Source: Rhizobium indicum (GTDB lineage: Bacteria > Pseudomonadota > Alphaproteobacteria > Rhizobiales > Rhizobiaceae). From it: 64,000 bases of DNA. The DNA lies in the NCBI RefSeq assembly GCF_005862305.2, contig NZ_CP054023.1, forward strand, positions 393,342 through 457,341, in the 5' to 3' direction. This document shows, piece by piece, positions 17,908 through 27,017 of the stretch. Each line of letters starts with the position of its first letter. Within the stretch, counting starts at the first letter, position 1. The position numbers and the translations under genes were made by a program. The notes beneath the pieces are model-generated. The model saw only the letters and a program-made list of their open reading frames with translations, was not told the DNA's origin and made no database searches.

Positions 17908-18765
17908 CTAACTTCCCATCCGGTTCAGCCGGCTGCGCGGATCATTGTATTCGTTCATCGACATGGACAGCAGGAAGAGCGCCAGGAAGAGGACGACGAT
18001 GACGGCGACGGGGGCGGCCACCCACCACCATATGCCTGATATCAGCGCCGAATGCGCATTGGCCCAATAGATCATCATGCCCATGGTCGGCGTCTCGATA
18101 TCGGTGAAGCCGAGCACCGACAGGGTGATCTCCATGCCGATCGACCAGATCATGTTGTTCATGGTGGTGGCAAAGACGATCGGCAGAACATAGGGCAGGT
18201 GCTCCTCGATGAGGATCTTGCGCATGCTCATGCCGGAATAGACGCTCTGGGTCGTGAAGGATCTCGTCTTCAGGCTGATCGCCACCGAACGGATGAGGCG
18301 GGCATCGTAGGACCAGCCGAGCGCGGCCATGATGACGATCAGCGCCGTCCAGGTCATGCTGTCCTTCAGCACGAAATAGAAGAGGATCAGCAGCGGAAAT
18401 TGCGGGATGACCATGACGCTGTCGTTGATGGCCATCAGCACCCGGTCGACCGCGCCGCCGGCATAACCGGCGACGAGACCGACGACCAGCGAGATGATGC
18501 GTGAAATGAAGGCGACGCCGATGCCGAAAAACAGGGTGTTGCGAAGCGCGGTCGTCAATTGCCAGAAAACGTCCTGGCCGCGCGATGTCGTGCCGAGCCA
18601 ATAATCGCCATCGGGCGGCATATCGGGCGGCAGAAGATAGATGTCGGTCGCGCCGTAAGGTGAGAAATAGGACACCACTATCAATGCGACGATGACGGCA
18701 AAGAGCAGCAGGCCGCAGAGGAATTCCATATTCTGGCGCGCGAGGTCGCGGACGATCGTAAACAT
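17908..18765 (-). CDS. Peptide-type ABC importer permease (DppC-like)
   Basis: This 285-residue inner-membrane permease has about six hydrophobic segments, beginning near residue 15 (FLCGLLLFAVIVALIVVSYF). The ATPase-contact EAA-type loop is around EEHLPYVLPIVFATT. A periplasmic stretch after the first helix (LLPPDMPPDGDYWLGTTSRG) is typical of DppC. It lies between the DppB-like and DppD-like genes. Confidence 0.92.
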   Translation of the reverse strand: MFTIVRDLARQNMEFLCGLLLFAVIVALIVVSYFSPYGATDIYLLPPDMPPDGDYWLGTTSRGQDVFWQLTTALRNTLFFGIGVAFISRIISLVVGLVAGYAGGAVDRVLMAINDSVMVIPQFPLLILFYFVLKDSMTWTALIVIMAALGWSYDARLIRSVAISLKTRSFTTQSVYSGMSMRKILIEEHLPYVLPIVFATTMNNMIWSIGMEITLSVLGFTDIETPTMGMMIYWANAHSALISGIWWWVAAPVAVIVVLFLALFLLSMSMNEYNDPRSRLNRMGS

Positions 18766-18768
18766 GCT

Positions 18769-19773
18769 CTATTCCACCTTGATGCGCGGATCGATCAGCG
18801 GGCTCAGAATGTCGATGATGAAGACGGCGGCGGCGACGCCGACAATCGACAATGCGCTGAGGCCGAGCACCAGGCTGTAGTCGCCGGCATGCACTGCTTC
18901 GATCAGCAGGTTTCCGATGCCCGGATAGCCGAAGACGATTTCGGTAATGACCGTGCCGTTGAAGATCGCGCCGAGCGACATGGCAAGCCCGGTGAACTGC
19001 GGCACCATGGCATTGCGGGCGATATAGGAGCGCAGGATCTTTCGCTTCGGAACGCCGCCGAGCTCGGCGAAGACGACGTAATCCTCGGTGATGATGTTGG
19101 AAACGAGCGCGCGCATCCCGATCAGCCAGCTGCCGGCGCCGACCATGATCAGCGACAAGGCCGGCAGGATCGAGTGTTTCAGGATATCGAGGACGAGGGC
19201 AAAGGAGAGGTCGAGATTGGCGTTCATCTCGTAGCCGCCATTGATCGGCAGCACCGGCCAGAGATAGCCGAAGACAATCAGAAGCACGAAGGCCAGAATG
19301 TAATAGGGAATGGGAAGCAGGGCGATGAAGACGAGGCTGACGGCTTTCAGCACCATGTCCTTGCGGTAATAGCCGGCAAGCGCGCCGATCGCATTGCCGA
19401 GCACGAAGGTGATGAGGGTCGATACCGTCATCAGCCCGATGGTCCAGGGCAGGGACCGCAGGATGATGGTCGAAACAGGTGTCGGAAAAGCCGAGAGCGA
19501 GGGACCGAGATCACCGGTCGCGAGCCGAAGCCAGAAATGCAGGTATTGCTGCCAGATCGAACCCTCCATTCCGTAAAGCTCGCGAAGCGACTGGCGCATC
19601 AGTTCGATCGCATTCGGATCGGACTGCCCCATCTGGGTGATGGCGCCTATGCTTTCTTCGACCGGATCGATCGGGGTCAGGTGGGTGACGAAGAATGTTA
19701 TCGTCACGCCGAGAAATACAACGAGCAGAAACTGACCGAACCGCTTCAGCACAAAGATCAGATAGGACGTCAT
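18769..19773 (-). CDS. Peptide-type ABC importer permease (DppB-like)
   Basis: This 334-residue inner-membrane permease opens with a helix (FGQFLLVVFLGVTITFFV) and has the long periplasmic loop of DppB proteins (DPVEESIGAITQMGQSDPNA). The conserved late segment ITEIVFGYPGIGNLLIEAV is present. It is separated from the solute-binding protein by 112 bases with no gene, and is followed 3 bases later by the DppC-like gene. Confidence 0.92.
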   Translation of the reverse strand: MTSYLIFVLKRFGQFLLVVFLGVTITFFVTHLTPIDPVEESIGAITQMGQSDPNAIELMRQSLRELYGMEGSIWQQYLHFWLRLATGDLGPSLSAFPTPVSTIILRSLPWTIGLMTVSTLITFVLGNAIGALAGYYRKDMVLKAVSLVFIALLPIPYYILAFVLLIVFGYLWPVLPINGGYEMNANLDLSFALVLDILKHSILPALSLIMVGAGSWLIGMRALVSNIITEDYVVFAELGGVPKRKILRSYIARNAMVPQFTGLAMSLGAIFNGTVITEIVFGYPGIGNLLIEAVHAGDYSLVLGLSALSIVGVAAAVFIIDILSPLIDPRIKVE

Positions 19774-19885
19774 AGGGCGGTGGTTCCTCTCTGGTTCCCT
19801 TCATCAAGTGGAAAGGATCGACGGACATGCCACATGCCCGTCGATAGGGGGCCGGCGCGCAACACTCGCGCCGGCGTTGGGAGGA

Positions 19886-21790
19886 TTATTTCGGTTGTGC
19901 CGGCTTCAGCTTGACCATCATCAGCCTGGAGTTGGCCCAATTCGGCACCGGATCGGTATAGGGGTCGGCGATGGTCGGATAACCGGTCCAATAGGTCGTA
20001 TCCATCGAGGTGAAGACGTTATACGACATCAGCGGGATCGTCGGCATTTCGCGGGCGACCAGCTTCAGATAATCCTTGCCGAGCTCGACGCCCTTGGGAT
20101 CGTCGGCGCTGATGCCGCGGATGCTTTCGATGATCTTGTCGAGCTCCGGATTGCTCCAGCGCTGCCAGTTGCGCGGCGGCTGATTGTCACCTTTCTTGGC
20201 CACGAACTGCGAGTGCCAGCTGTCCAGGAAGAACGACAGGTCGGGATCGCCGCCCCAGGTTTCGACGCTCCAGGCGATCGCCACCTGGAAATCGCCGGGC
20301 TGTAGCGCCGTCTGCCAAAGTTTCGCGGCCGGCACGGCTTTGGCGTCGATACCGAATGCGGCCCATTGCTGCGCAATCAGCGTCCCGGCACGGGTGAAGA
20401 CCGAGCGTGTGTCGCCCTCGACCGTCATCCGGATCTTGAAGGGCTGTCCATCAGGGGTCAGCCATTTGCCGCCGGCTTTCTTGAAGCCTGCCTTTTCCAG
20501 CAGTTCGCCGGCAGCCTTCGGATCCGGTTTCCACCAGCCATAGCCAAAGGCACCGCTGATTGCCTCCGGGTCGGTCGGGATCTGGTCCTTGAACTTCGGC
20601 TGCTTGCGCAGAATATCGGCGATCTGTTGCCCGACCGTCGGGTCATAAGGCTTGATCTTGCTCTTGCCGGTATCGATCTCGAAATTCTTCAGCCAATCCT
20701 GCATCGGCGCCTGATAGTCCTTCATCGTGGCCGCCGTCGGCGGCACGCCGAGCGCCGAAAGCGTCGCCGCCCCGCGATAGCTCGCCATATCAACCGCCTT
20801 GATGTCGATCAGCAGGGCGAGCGCCCAGCGTACATCGGCGTTGTCGAAGGGCGGATTCTGGGTGTTGAAGATCACGGCCGGAAGTGTCGGGTCCGGATGG
20901 GCGAAGGGAAAGCCCGGGAACCATGTCTCGATTGTCTTGGATTTTTCCTTCAGCGTGAACATGCCCTCAGGCGTGTTGTCGTGAATGATATCGAGATTGT
21001 GCTCGAGCTGAGCGATGGTGCGTTTATCCGGCGGGCCGGGATCGGCATAGGTGACATATTTCGGGGCCGGCTCGCCGAAGCGGGCAAGCGATGTCCGCTG
21101 CCAGTCGTCACGCTTCTCCCAAGTATACCACTTGCCCTGCGGATCGTAGGACTTGAGCTTATAGGCGCCGAGCGAGACGGGATTGGCGAAATCATAGCGA
21201 AGCGGATCTTCGACTTTCTCGAAGACATGCTTGGGCATGATCCAGGCGCCGTTCCAGCGAACGGTGAAGATGGCGTGGAAGCGCGAATTGGGCTTCTTCA
21301 GCTTGAACACCACAGTCGAGGGGTCGGTCGCCTCGACGCTTGCCACCTGCACCGAGAAGGCAGCACTCCAGATCATGCCGGGGTGATCCATCTGCGTCTT
21401 CACGGTATAGACCACGTCGTCTGCCGTGAACTCCACGCCGTCGCTCCAGAAGAGCCCCTTGCGCAGTTTCACGGTCATCTCGGTGAAGTCGGCATTATAT
21501 TGCGGCTTGTCGGCGGCCAGCGAATTATCCCAGGTCGCGCCGCCAAGTCCTTGTTCGGGGTCGATATACCAGAGCGTATCCATGGTCAGCTGCTGCAGGC
21601 CGGTCGATACGCCGCCGCCGCCATTGACCCAGATGTTGAACCAGCCGGGATTTTTGATCGTCCCTTCCGGATTTTCGACGATGAGCGTCTCCTTGCGCGG
21701 CAAGGAGGTGTAGTCATCGGCCTTGGCCGTCGCTGTCAGGCCGAGTGCGGCCAGCGCGACGCCAAATGCGAGCCTCTTCCACTGTTGCAT
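19886..21790 (-). CDS. ABC importer solute-binding protein, family 5
   Basis: This 634-residue periplasmic receptor of the SBP_bac_5 type has a signal peptide (MQQWKRLAFGVALAALG...TAKA, cleavage before DDYTS). A typical early motif is VKLRKGLFWSDGVEFTADDV, followed by VVYTVK. GGAGGAG five bases before the ATG at 21790 gives the start; the open frame extends 27 codons further without need. It has the size of receptors that bind oligosaccharides as well as peptides. Linkage to a GH51 arabinofuranosidase suggests plant cell wall arabino-oligosaccharides as ligand (inference). Confidence 0.93.
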   Translation of the reverse strand: MQQWKRLAFGVALAALGLTATAKADDYTSLPRKETLIVENPEGTIKNPGWFNIWVNGGGGVSTGLQQLTMDTLWYIDPEQGLGGATWDNSLAADKPQYNADFTEMTVKLRKGLFWSDGVEFTADDVVYTVKTQMDHPGMIWSAAFSVQVASVEATDPSTVVFKLKKPNSRFHAIFTVRWNGAWIMPKHVFEKVEDPLRYDFANPVSLGAYKLKSYDPQGKWYTWEKRDDWQRTSLARFGEPAPKYVTYADPGPPDKRTIAQLEHNLDIIHDNTPEGMFTLKEKSKTIETWFPGFPFAHPDPTLPAVIFNTQNPPFDNADVRWALALLIDIKAVDMASYRGAATLSALGVPPTAATMKDYQAPMQDWLKNFEIDTGKSKIKPYDPTVGQQIADILRKQPKFKDQIPTDPEAISGAFGYGWWKPDPKAAGELLEKAGFKKAGGKWLTPDGQPFKIRMTVEGDTRSVFTRAGTLIAQQWAAFGIDAKAVPAAKLWQTALQPGDFQVAIAWSVETWGGDPDLSFFLDSWHSQFVAKKGDNQPPRNWQRWSNPELDKIIESIRGISADDPKGVELGKDYLKLVAREMPTIPLMSYNVFTSMDTTYWTGYPTIADPYTDPVPNWANSRLMMVKLKPAQPK

Positions 21791-21980
21791 GAACTCCTCC
21801 CTAGAAAGCGACGATACGGCGGCCGCAAAGGCACGCATGGGCACGTCGCGGTTGTCGGTTCGCAGAGGCATCAGGACTTGAACAGTCAGGTCCAGGGCCT
21901 CGGTGAACCATCCCTCCGGCTCCCTGCCTCCTCGCAGCGAGCCGAATATCTTCAGCCGGGGGATTACCCGGCGACGGCTG

Positions 21981-23489
21981 TCACACCGACAGCCGGATGA
22001 CGTTGTAGGAGAACGGTTTCAGCGCTGCCCGCAGCCGTCCCTCCTCGATCTTTCCACTTTCGACATTGACGGGAACGACCGTCTTCGGCCGTGCAGCCGT
22101 GTTGACGGCTTCCAGCTCACCGTGGGTCATCTCCACCTGCTCGATCACCCGGGCATTTCCGAAGCCTTCCAGCCGCACATCGAGATCGAGCGCCGTGCTC
22201 GGATGGCGGTTGACGGCAAAGAAGGTCAGGGTCTTGCCGTCCTCGGAATGGACCGCCGATACGTCGAGATAGGGGACGTCGTTCTCCTCGTCGCTGTCAT
22301 AGGTCGGGCCATCGACGACCAGCTGCAGCGCCGTTCCACGGCCATATCTGGAGGCGTAATAGAACGGGTAGTAGATGGTCTGGCGCCATGCCGCACCGCC
22401 GTCCTCGGTCATGATCGGGGCGATGACGTTGACGAGCTGTGCGATGCAGGCGATGCGCACGCGGTCGGAGCGACGGATGAAGGTGTTCAGGATGCCGCCG
22501 ACCTGCAGCACGTCCTCGAAATTATAGACGTCTTCCAGGAGATGCGGCGCATCCGGCCATTCGTCGCGCGCCAGGATCTCCTTGTCCTGCTGGTTGGAAT
22601 GATACCAGACATTCCATTCGTCGAAGGAAATGCCGATCGTCTTCTTCGAGCGTTTTTTCGCCTTGATGTAGTCGATCACGCCGCCGATCGTGGTGATGTA
22701 GCGGTCGAGCTTCGTGGCGCGGGCGAGATAATTGAGCGTGTTTTTCTCGCGGTTGGCAAAATACATATGCAGCGAGATATGGTCGGCGCTGTCATAGCAC
22801 TGCTCGAGGACCTGGGCTTCCCACTCGGGATAGGTCTTCATGTCGGAATTGGACGAGCCGCAGACCACGAGTTCGAGGGACTTGTCGAAGCCGCGCATGG
22901 CCTTCGCCGTCTCATCCGCCAGCCGGCCATATTCATAGGCCGACTTGTGGCCGACCTGCCAGGGACCATCCATCTCGTTGCCGAGGCACCACAATTTGAC
23001 ATCGTGCGGATTGGACCAGCCGTGCTTGCGGCGCAGATCCGACCAGTAGGTGCCGCCAGGATGATTGCAATATTCGAGGAAATTGCGGGCGGCATCCAGG
23101 CCGCGTGATCCGAGATTGACGGCAAGCATCGGCTTGGTATTCGCCTTCTTGCACCAGTCGACGAATTCATTGACGCCGATCTGGTTGGCTTCGCGGGTGC
23201 GCCAGGCAAGGTCGAGGCGAACCGGGCGTTCCTCACGGGGGCCGACGCCGTCTTCCCAATTATAGGCCGAGACGAAATTGCCGCCGGGATAGCGGCAGTA
23301 TGGCGTGTCGAGCTCACGGACCAGATCGAGGACATCCTGCCGGAATCCGTCCTCATCGGCCGTCGGGTGTCCGGGCTCATAAATGCCCCCGTAGATCGCC
23401 CTGCCGAGATGCTCGAGAAATGAACTGTAGAGCCTGGAGTCAATGGACGCGATGCAGAAATCGCGGTGAACCACAACGTTCGTCTTCAA
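21981..23489 (-). CDS. abfA: GH51 alpha-L-arabinofuranosidase
   Basis: This 502-residue glycosidase removes terminal arabinose from arabinans and arabinoxylan fragments. The GH51 signature SSFLEHLGRAIYGGIYEPG is at residues 22-40. The acid/base Glu is in LGNEMDGPWQ (E172) and the nucleophile in SFDEWNVWY (E291). No signal peptide is present, so hydrolysis follows uptake, fitting the adjacent importer 190 bases downstream. Upstream lie copies of a motif also found at the ArsR-type regulator gene. Start ATG at 23489 follows GGAGGATCC-like sequence. Confidence 0.93.
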   Translation of the reverse strand: MKTNVVVHRDFCIASIDSRLYSSFLEHLGRAIYGGIYEPGHPTADEDGFRQDVLDLVRELDTPYCRYPGGNFVSAYNWEDGVGPREERPVRLDLAWRTREANQIGVNEFVDWCKKANTKPMLAVNLGSRGLDAARNFLEYCNHPGGTYWSDLRRKHGWSNPHDVKLWCLGNEMDGPWQVGHKSAYEYGRLADETAKAMRGFDKSLELVVCGSSNSDMKTYPEWEAQVLEQCYDSADHISLHMYFANREKNTLNYLARATKLDRYITTIGGVIDYIKAKKRSKKTIGISFDEWNVWYHSNQQDKEILARDEWPDAPHLLEDVYNFEDVLQVGGILNTFIRRSDRVRIACIAQLVNVIAPIMTEDGGAAWRQTIYYPFYYASRYGRGTALQLVVDGPTYDSDEENDVPYLDVSAVHSEDGKTLTFFAVNRHPSTALDLDVRLEGFGNARVIEQVEMTHGELEAVNTAARPKTVVPVNVESGKIEEGRLRAALKPFSYNVIRLSV

Positions 23490-23505
23490 CGGATCCTCCC
23501 GTTTA

Positions 23506-23555
23506 TATATCAGAAATTTTGTTTTCTTGCCTCTAACTTGATATCAGGAATGTTG
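23506..23555 (-). promoter_or_regulatory. Two copies of an operator-like motif upstream of abfA
   Basis: TATATCAGAAATTTTG (23506-23521) and GATATCAGGAATGTTG (23540-23555) agree at 13 of 16 positions, 34 bases apart. The first matches TATATCGGAAATTATG upstream of the ArsR-type regulator (24654-24669) at 14 of 16. The sites lie 17-66 bases before the abfA start, suitable for control by that regulator. Confidence 0.6.
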
Positions 23556-23699
23556 TTCTGTCAACCGCGTTGCGGTTTTAATCATACTAATGTGGGGATC
23601 ATAAAAAATTGTTTTATTACAAATATTTGACCGATTTTAGCGGTCGTCAAAACTGGAAAGAAGCGTGATATGTAAATCAAGATTTCCGATTTTGATATT

Positions 23700-24626
23700 T
23701 CAGACATGCAGCCGCATGATGATGTCGCGTCCGTGATTTCCGAAGCCGCGGCCGAAAATATTCACGCCGCCAGTATGGCCGGCATTCTCCGCGATGCCGA
23801 CCCGGAGCCGGATGGAAGAGTGCTGCGTAAGGGCGAGATCGCTGAGCGTGACATTCGAGGCGGCGACACCGTCGATGAAGGTTCCGCGCGTGGAGATACG
23901 CCAAGTCTTCATCATACCATATTGCGAGCCTTCGAGCTTCCACCATGCCGGCGTGAAGGCTCCGCGCTTGTCGCCATAGTCGCCGGGCGACGTCCAGGTT
24001 CCAATGGCCATTCCATTGACCCAGAGGGTTATGTCCGACGGCCAGTCCGGATTGGTGCCGGGCACTTCCGACGACAGCTCCAACGAAAATTCGATGGCGC
24101 GGATATCCTTGTTCAACACCTTGGCGTTGTTGGGGAATTTATATTCCACATAGCCCCTGCCAAACCAGACGAGACCGGCCTGCATGCGCTGCGGATCGAG
24201 AAAATAGTCGGGGACATCGAGCGGGCCGATGACGCTCTCGGTGGAGCAAAGGCCACATGGGGCATGGACGTCACAACTGGTGTAGAGCCCGACCGGCATT
24301 TCGACTTCGATGATATTGTTGGCCCTTTGGGCGGCACTTTCCTCAAAACTGATCAGAATTTCGCTGTAGATCGCCGAGCAGATCTTCTGGTTTCCCTTGC
24401 GCGCCTTCGTCAATTGGGAATCGACAAGCCGGGCGTCTTCCAAAATCTGGATCCCGGTGGCGACGGTCGATTGAGGCAGCGAAAGAGCACGCGCGATATC
24501 GTTGATATTCATCGGCCCTTTGGCGCAAAGCAGCTTGAGCATCTCGAGCCGCGCCGGCGCCGAAAGCGCGCGTATCGCATCATTATTCTCGCCGGCGGCA
24601 ATCGTCAAAAACGAGCGTTCCATCAT
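23700..24626 (-). CDS. ArsR-type winged-helix regulator with long C-terminal sensor domain
   Basis: This 308-residue regulator has an ArsR-like HTH at residues 15-95 (LSAPARLEMLKLLCAKGPMN, then DIARALSLPQSTVATGIQIL). It is followed by an unusually long, beta-rich C-terminal domain of about 200 residues (FGRGYVEYKFPNN; SDITLWVNGMAIGTW). The CGLC-type cysteine pair (DVHAPCGLC) lies at the junction. The C-terminal part looks like a ligand-binding sandwich, possibly for sugar, but I cannot name the family. GGGGGA precedes the ATGs at 24626 and 24623. It sits upstream of abfA and the importer on the same strand and is their likely regulator. Confidence 0.83.
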   Translation of the reverse strand: MMERSFLTIAAGENNDAIRALSAPARLEMLKLLCAKGPMNINDIARALSLPQSTVATGIQILEDARLVDSQLTKARKGNQKICSAIYSEILISFEESAAQRANNIIEVEMPVGLYTSCDVHAPCGLCSTESVIGPLDVPDYFLDPQRMQAGLVWFGRGYVEYKFPNNAKVLNKDIRAIEFSLELSSEVPGTNPDWPSDITLWVNGMAIGTWTSPGDYGDKRGAFTPAWWKLEGSQYGMMKTWRISTRGTFIDGVAASNVTLSDLALTQHSSIRLRVGIAENAGHTGGVNIFGRGFGNHGRDIIMRLHV

Positions 24627-24648
24627 TCCCCCAGTATTTCCGATGAAA

Positions 24649-24677
24649 TGATGTATATCGGAAATTATGATACATCA
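24649..24677. promoter_or_regulatory. Inverted-repeat operator upstream of the ArsR-type gene
   Basis: TGATGTAT (24649-24656) and ATACATCA (24670-24677) form a perfect 8-bp inverted repeat with a 13-base spacer, 22 bases before the regulator's start. The motif TATATCGGAAATTATG shared with the abfA upstream region lies inside it. Autoregulation is the simple reading. Confidence 0.65.
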
Positions 24678-24737
24678 AGTGGGAATGCTTAGGTCGTGGC
24701 TGACTTAGATGGTTTAGAATTCTGCGATGCGAGGGAC

Positions 24738-25160
24738 TTAGAGATCCTTCCACGGATTGATGATCTGCAAGCCGATTCCCTCGAAATCGGACACATTGCG
24801 CGTTGCGAGTGAAGCGCCGCGCGAGATGGCGATGGCTGCGATCTGCGCATCGAACTGGCTGATCGGCCTGCCAGCCTTGCGGCGATCAGTGGCAATGATG
24901 GCGTAGACGTCTGCCGCGTCACGATCGAATGGCAGGACACGGCCACTCATGTCCTCATGGAATATCGGCAGGACTGCTGCCTCGAGATCATTCCGACGCC
25001 GACCGTGAGGAAGGAGGCGTAAGCCATATAGAATTTCCGCTTCGGTAATCGCGGTCGTGAATACCGATAGTGGATGTTGTGCCCCGAGCCATTCGATTAC
25101 AGCCACATTCGGCGCCGGCGTGAGCAGTTCCGAAATGACGTTGGTATCGAGAACGATCAC
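24738..25160 (-). CDS. vapC: PIN-domain toxin (VapC/FitB type)
   Basis: This 140-residue PIN-domain ribonuclease has acidic metal ligands in MIVLDTNVISE (D5, E11), in TEAEILYG (E42) and in FDAQIAAIA (about D103). VapC/FitB toxins cut RNA and are neutralised by the partner encoded just upstream. Its start overlaps the antitoxin stop by 4 bases, the usual toxin-antitoxin arrangement. Confidence 0.93.
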   Translation of the reverse strand: MIVLDTNVISELLTPAPNVAVIEWLGAQHPLSVFTTAITEAEILYGLRLLPHGRRRNDLEAAVLPIFHEDMSGRVLPFDRDAADVYAIIATDRRKAGRPISQFDAQIAAIAISRGASLATRNVSDFEGIGLQIINPWKDL

Positions 25161-25405
25161 GCGTCAAAGTCCGGCGCGTCCCGGATCGGCTGCCGGGGCG
25201 GAATTTCGAGCTCAACCCCTCCGACCGATTGCAAGCGGGCGCGAATGGTATCGGCGAGATTGCGCGCCACCGGCTCGGTAGTCGCAAGTGCCGTACGCAG
25301 AATATCGCGTGCTTCGTCTTCCATTGACCGGCCATGCGTGGCGGCGCGAACGCGCAGCCGCTGCTTCAATCCATCATCGAGATTGCGGATCGTCATGCTG
25401 GCCAT
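25157..25405 (-). CDS. vapB: Ribbon-helix-helix antitoxin (VapB/FitA type)
   Basis: This 82-residue antitoxin has an N-terminal ribbon-helix-helix DNA-binding domain (MTIRNLDDGLKQRLRVRAA) and a C-terminal toxin-binding tail ending PPRQPIRDAPDFDA. GGAGG lies five bases before the ATG at 25405; in-frame ATGs at 25408 and 25417 are poorer. The protein should repress its own operon and bind the PIN toxin. Confidence 0.9.
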   Translation of the reverse strand: MASMTIRNLDDGLKQRLRVRAATHGRSMEDEARDILRTALATTEPVARNLADTIRARLQSVGGVELEIPPRQPIRDAPDFDA

Positions 25406-25529
25406 CATTGCCTCCATTCATCAATGACAGCATATAAATCATTGATTGCATATTCTCAAGCAACGGTCCCGAGATGTGTTTCCGTTCTCAGCCTGGCGGT
25501 CCACAACAAGAGTGGTCCGCCGGCCCGGG

Positions 25530-26819
25530 TCAATGCCCGGTCGCCTCAGGCTGCAGGTCGGCATCGGTCAGGGTTCCGAGAAAGGCGACGATGTCGTCGA
25601 TTTCGGGATCGGTGAGGGCGGGCGCGTCGCCCGGCTTCCGGCCAAAGGGCGGATCCTGGTTGAGGTTATCCCAATAGGCCTGCGGCAGGTCGTCATATCT
25701 GCGGACCGAGCCGTCGGCACTTTTCGGGTACCAGCGGCCGGGATCGCTGTCGCGTGTCGCATAGAAGGAAACGACGTCGCGCAGCGAGTGGAAATAGCCG
25801 TTATGGAAGAAGCTCTGCTTCAGCGCGACATTGCGCAGCGTCGGGGTGCGGAACAGGCCGCAATATTCGCTGCGTCCGGCAAAGTCGGTGCGCTGAGGGC
25901 CGCAGAGGCCGAGATCGTGATAGTTCGGGTCGCTGTTGGCCGGGATCGCCATGTTGCGGGGTGCGGCAAGGCCGAGGAAGCCGAAATCGGAAAATTGCGG
26001 CGGCTCGCCGTCATTGGCGGGTTCGCTTAAGTGACAGCTCGAACAGTTGCCCTTGGCTGGGTCCTCGAACAGCTGCCGCCCGTGCAATTCCTGCGCCGTC
26101 AGCGTCGCCTTGCCGGCGAGAAAGGCGTCGTAGCGGCTGGAATAGGGATAGAAATCCGGGCCACTTTGTTCGAAGGTGGCGAGCGCCTCGGCGGCGGCAT
26201 CGAAGGCGTCCTTAGGATTGTCGAACACGGTCTCGCCGAAGGCTGCCGTGATGTCGCCGGCATAAGCGGCCTTCTGCAGCTTTGCCACCACCTCGGCCGC
26301 ATCCTTGTTGCCCATCTCGAAGGGCGAGAGCAGCGGGATCTTTGCCTGATCGGCGCCGTGATCGACCCGGCCGTCCCAGGTCAGGCCGCCCGTCGGGCCA
26401 TTGTCGACACTTTCGTCGCCCTCGTCCTCGGAATCGTAATAGTGCTCGGTGAAAGCAGGTACCGCCTGCAAATAGCGCAGCGTCGGAACGGCGCGCAGGC
26501 CCGGCTGGTCCCCATGTTTGCCGCCCATTTCCACCGGCATGGCCGATGCCGGGCCGAAGGCGTGCGCCGGATCATGGCAGGACGCGCAGGCCTGAAGTCC
26601 CGAGGCTGACAGCGAGGTATCTGAGAATATCTTGCGGCCGAGCGCGCCGAGCGTTTCGGCCCGGGCGAAGGCCTCGGCACGTGACATCGGTCCGGGATGC
26701 AGGCCGGCGGCGGTCGCCGCGCTGCTTTGCCGCAGGGGAAAAATGGCAAGACCAAGCGCCATGGCACCCATGCTGACGGCCAGGCCGGAGCGCACAAGCC
26801 AGATGATCTTCGTCGTCAT
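25530..26819 (-). CDS. Di-haem cytochrome c peroxidase family protein
   Basis: This 429-residue periplasmic protein has an N-terminal membrane/signal segment (LAVSMGAMALGLAIF) and two haem c sites, CASCH (C78-H82) and CSSCH (about residue 256). This is the bacterial cytochrome c peroxidase/MauG layout. Members reduce peroxide or carry out redox changes on partner proteins. Compared with standard CcpA it carries an extra acidic stretch (YYDSEDEGDESVDNGP). It is divergent from a secreted phosphoesterase gene, a pairing I recall in other proteobacteria, so the two may be co-regulated. Confidence 0.88.
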   Translation of the reverse strand: MTTKIIWLVRSGLAVSMGAMALGLAIFPLRQSSAATAAGLHPGPMSRAEAFARAETLGALGRKIFSDTSLSASGLQACASCHDPAHAFGPASAMPVEMGGKHGDQPGLRAVPTLRYLQAVPAFTEHYYDSEDEGDESVDNGPTGGLTWDGRVDHGADQAKIPLLSPFEMGNKDAAEVVAKLQKAAYAGDITAAFGETVFDNPKDAFDAAAEALATFEQSGPDFYPYSSRYDAFLAGKATLTAQELHGRQLFEDPAKGNCSSCHLSEPANDGEPPQFSDFGFLGLAAPRNMAIPANSDPNYHDLGLCGPQRTDFAGRSEYCGLFRTPTLRNVALKQSFFHNGYFHSLRDVVSFYATRDSDPGRWYPKSADGSVRRYDDLPQAYWDNLNQDPPFGRKPGDAPALTDPEIDDIVAFLGTLTDADLQPEATGH

Positions 26820-27017
26820 GATAAGGATTCCAATAAGTTGGCGCGGGTTTCCTCCATGATCGAACCTCGTTGCAACAAATTGATGACGGCTATTCCCTGC
26901 GGCATCACGACAACCCCAGATGTCACAAAGTTGATAGACGGCCGGAATAGCGTCCGAACGCCCCCCGAGCGTTCTTCGCTCCCTCTAGCCAACGCCCCCT
27001 AGCCATGAGGTACCCAC

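Noticed and set aside
20366..22000. A 544-codon open frame opposite the family 5 solute-binding protein, and similar long frames opposite other genes
   Set aside because: In GC-rich DNA long antisense frames are common; these lack ribosome-binding sites and protein-like motifs, while the opposite strand encodes clear family members.
26895..26945. A Pho box upstream of the phosphoesterase
   Set aside because: The best stretch (ATGTCAC-AAAG-TTGATAG) matches the second half of the CTGTCAT-N4-CTGTCAT consensus poorly.
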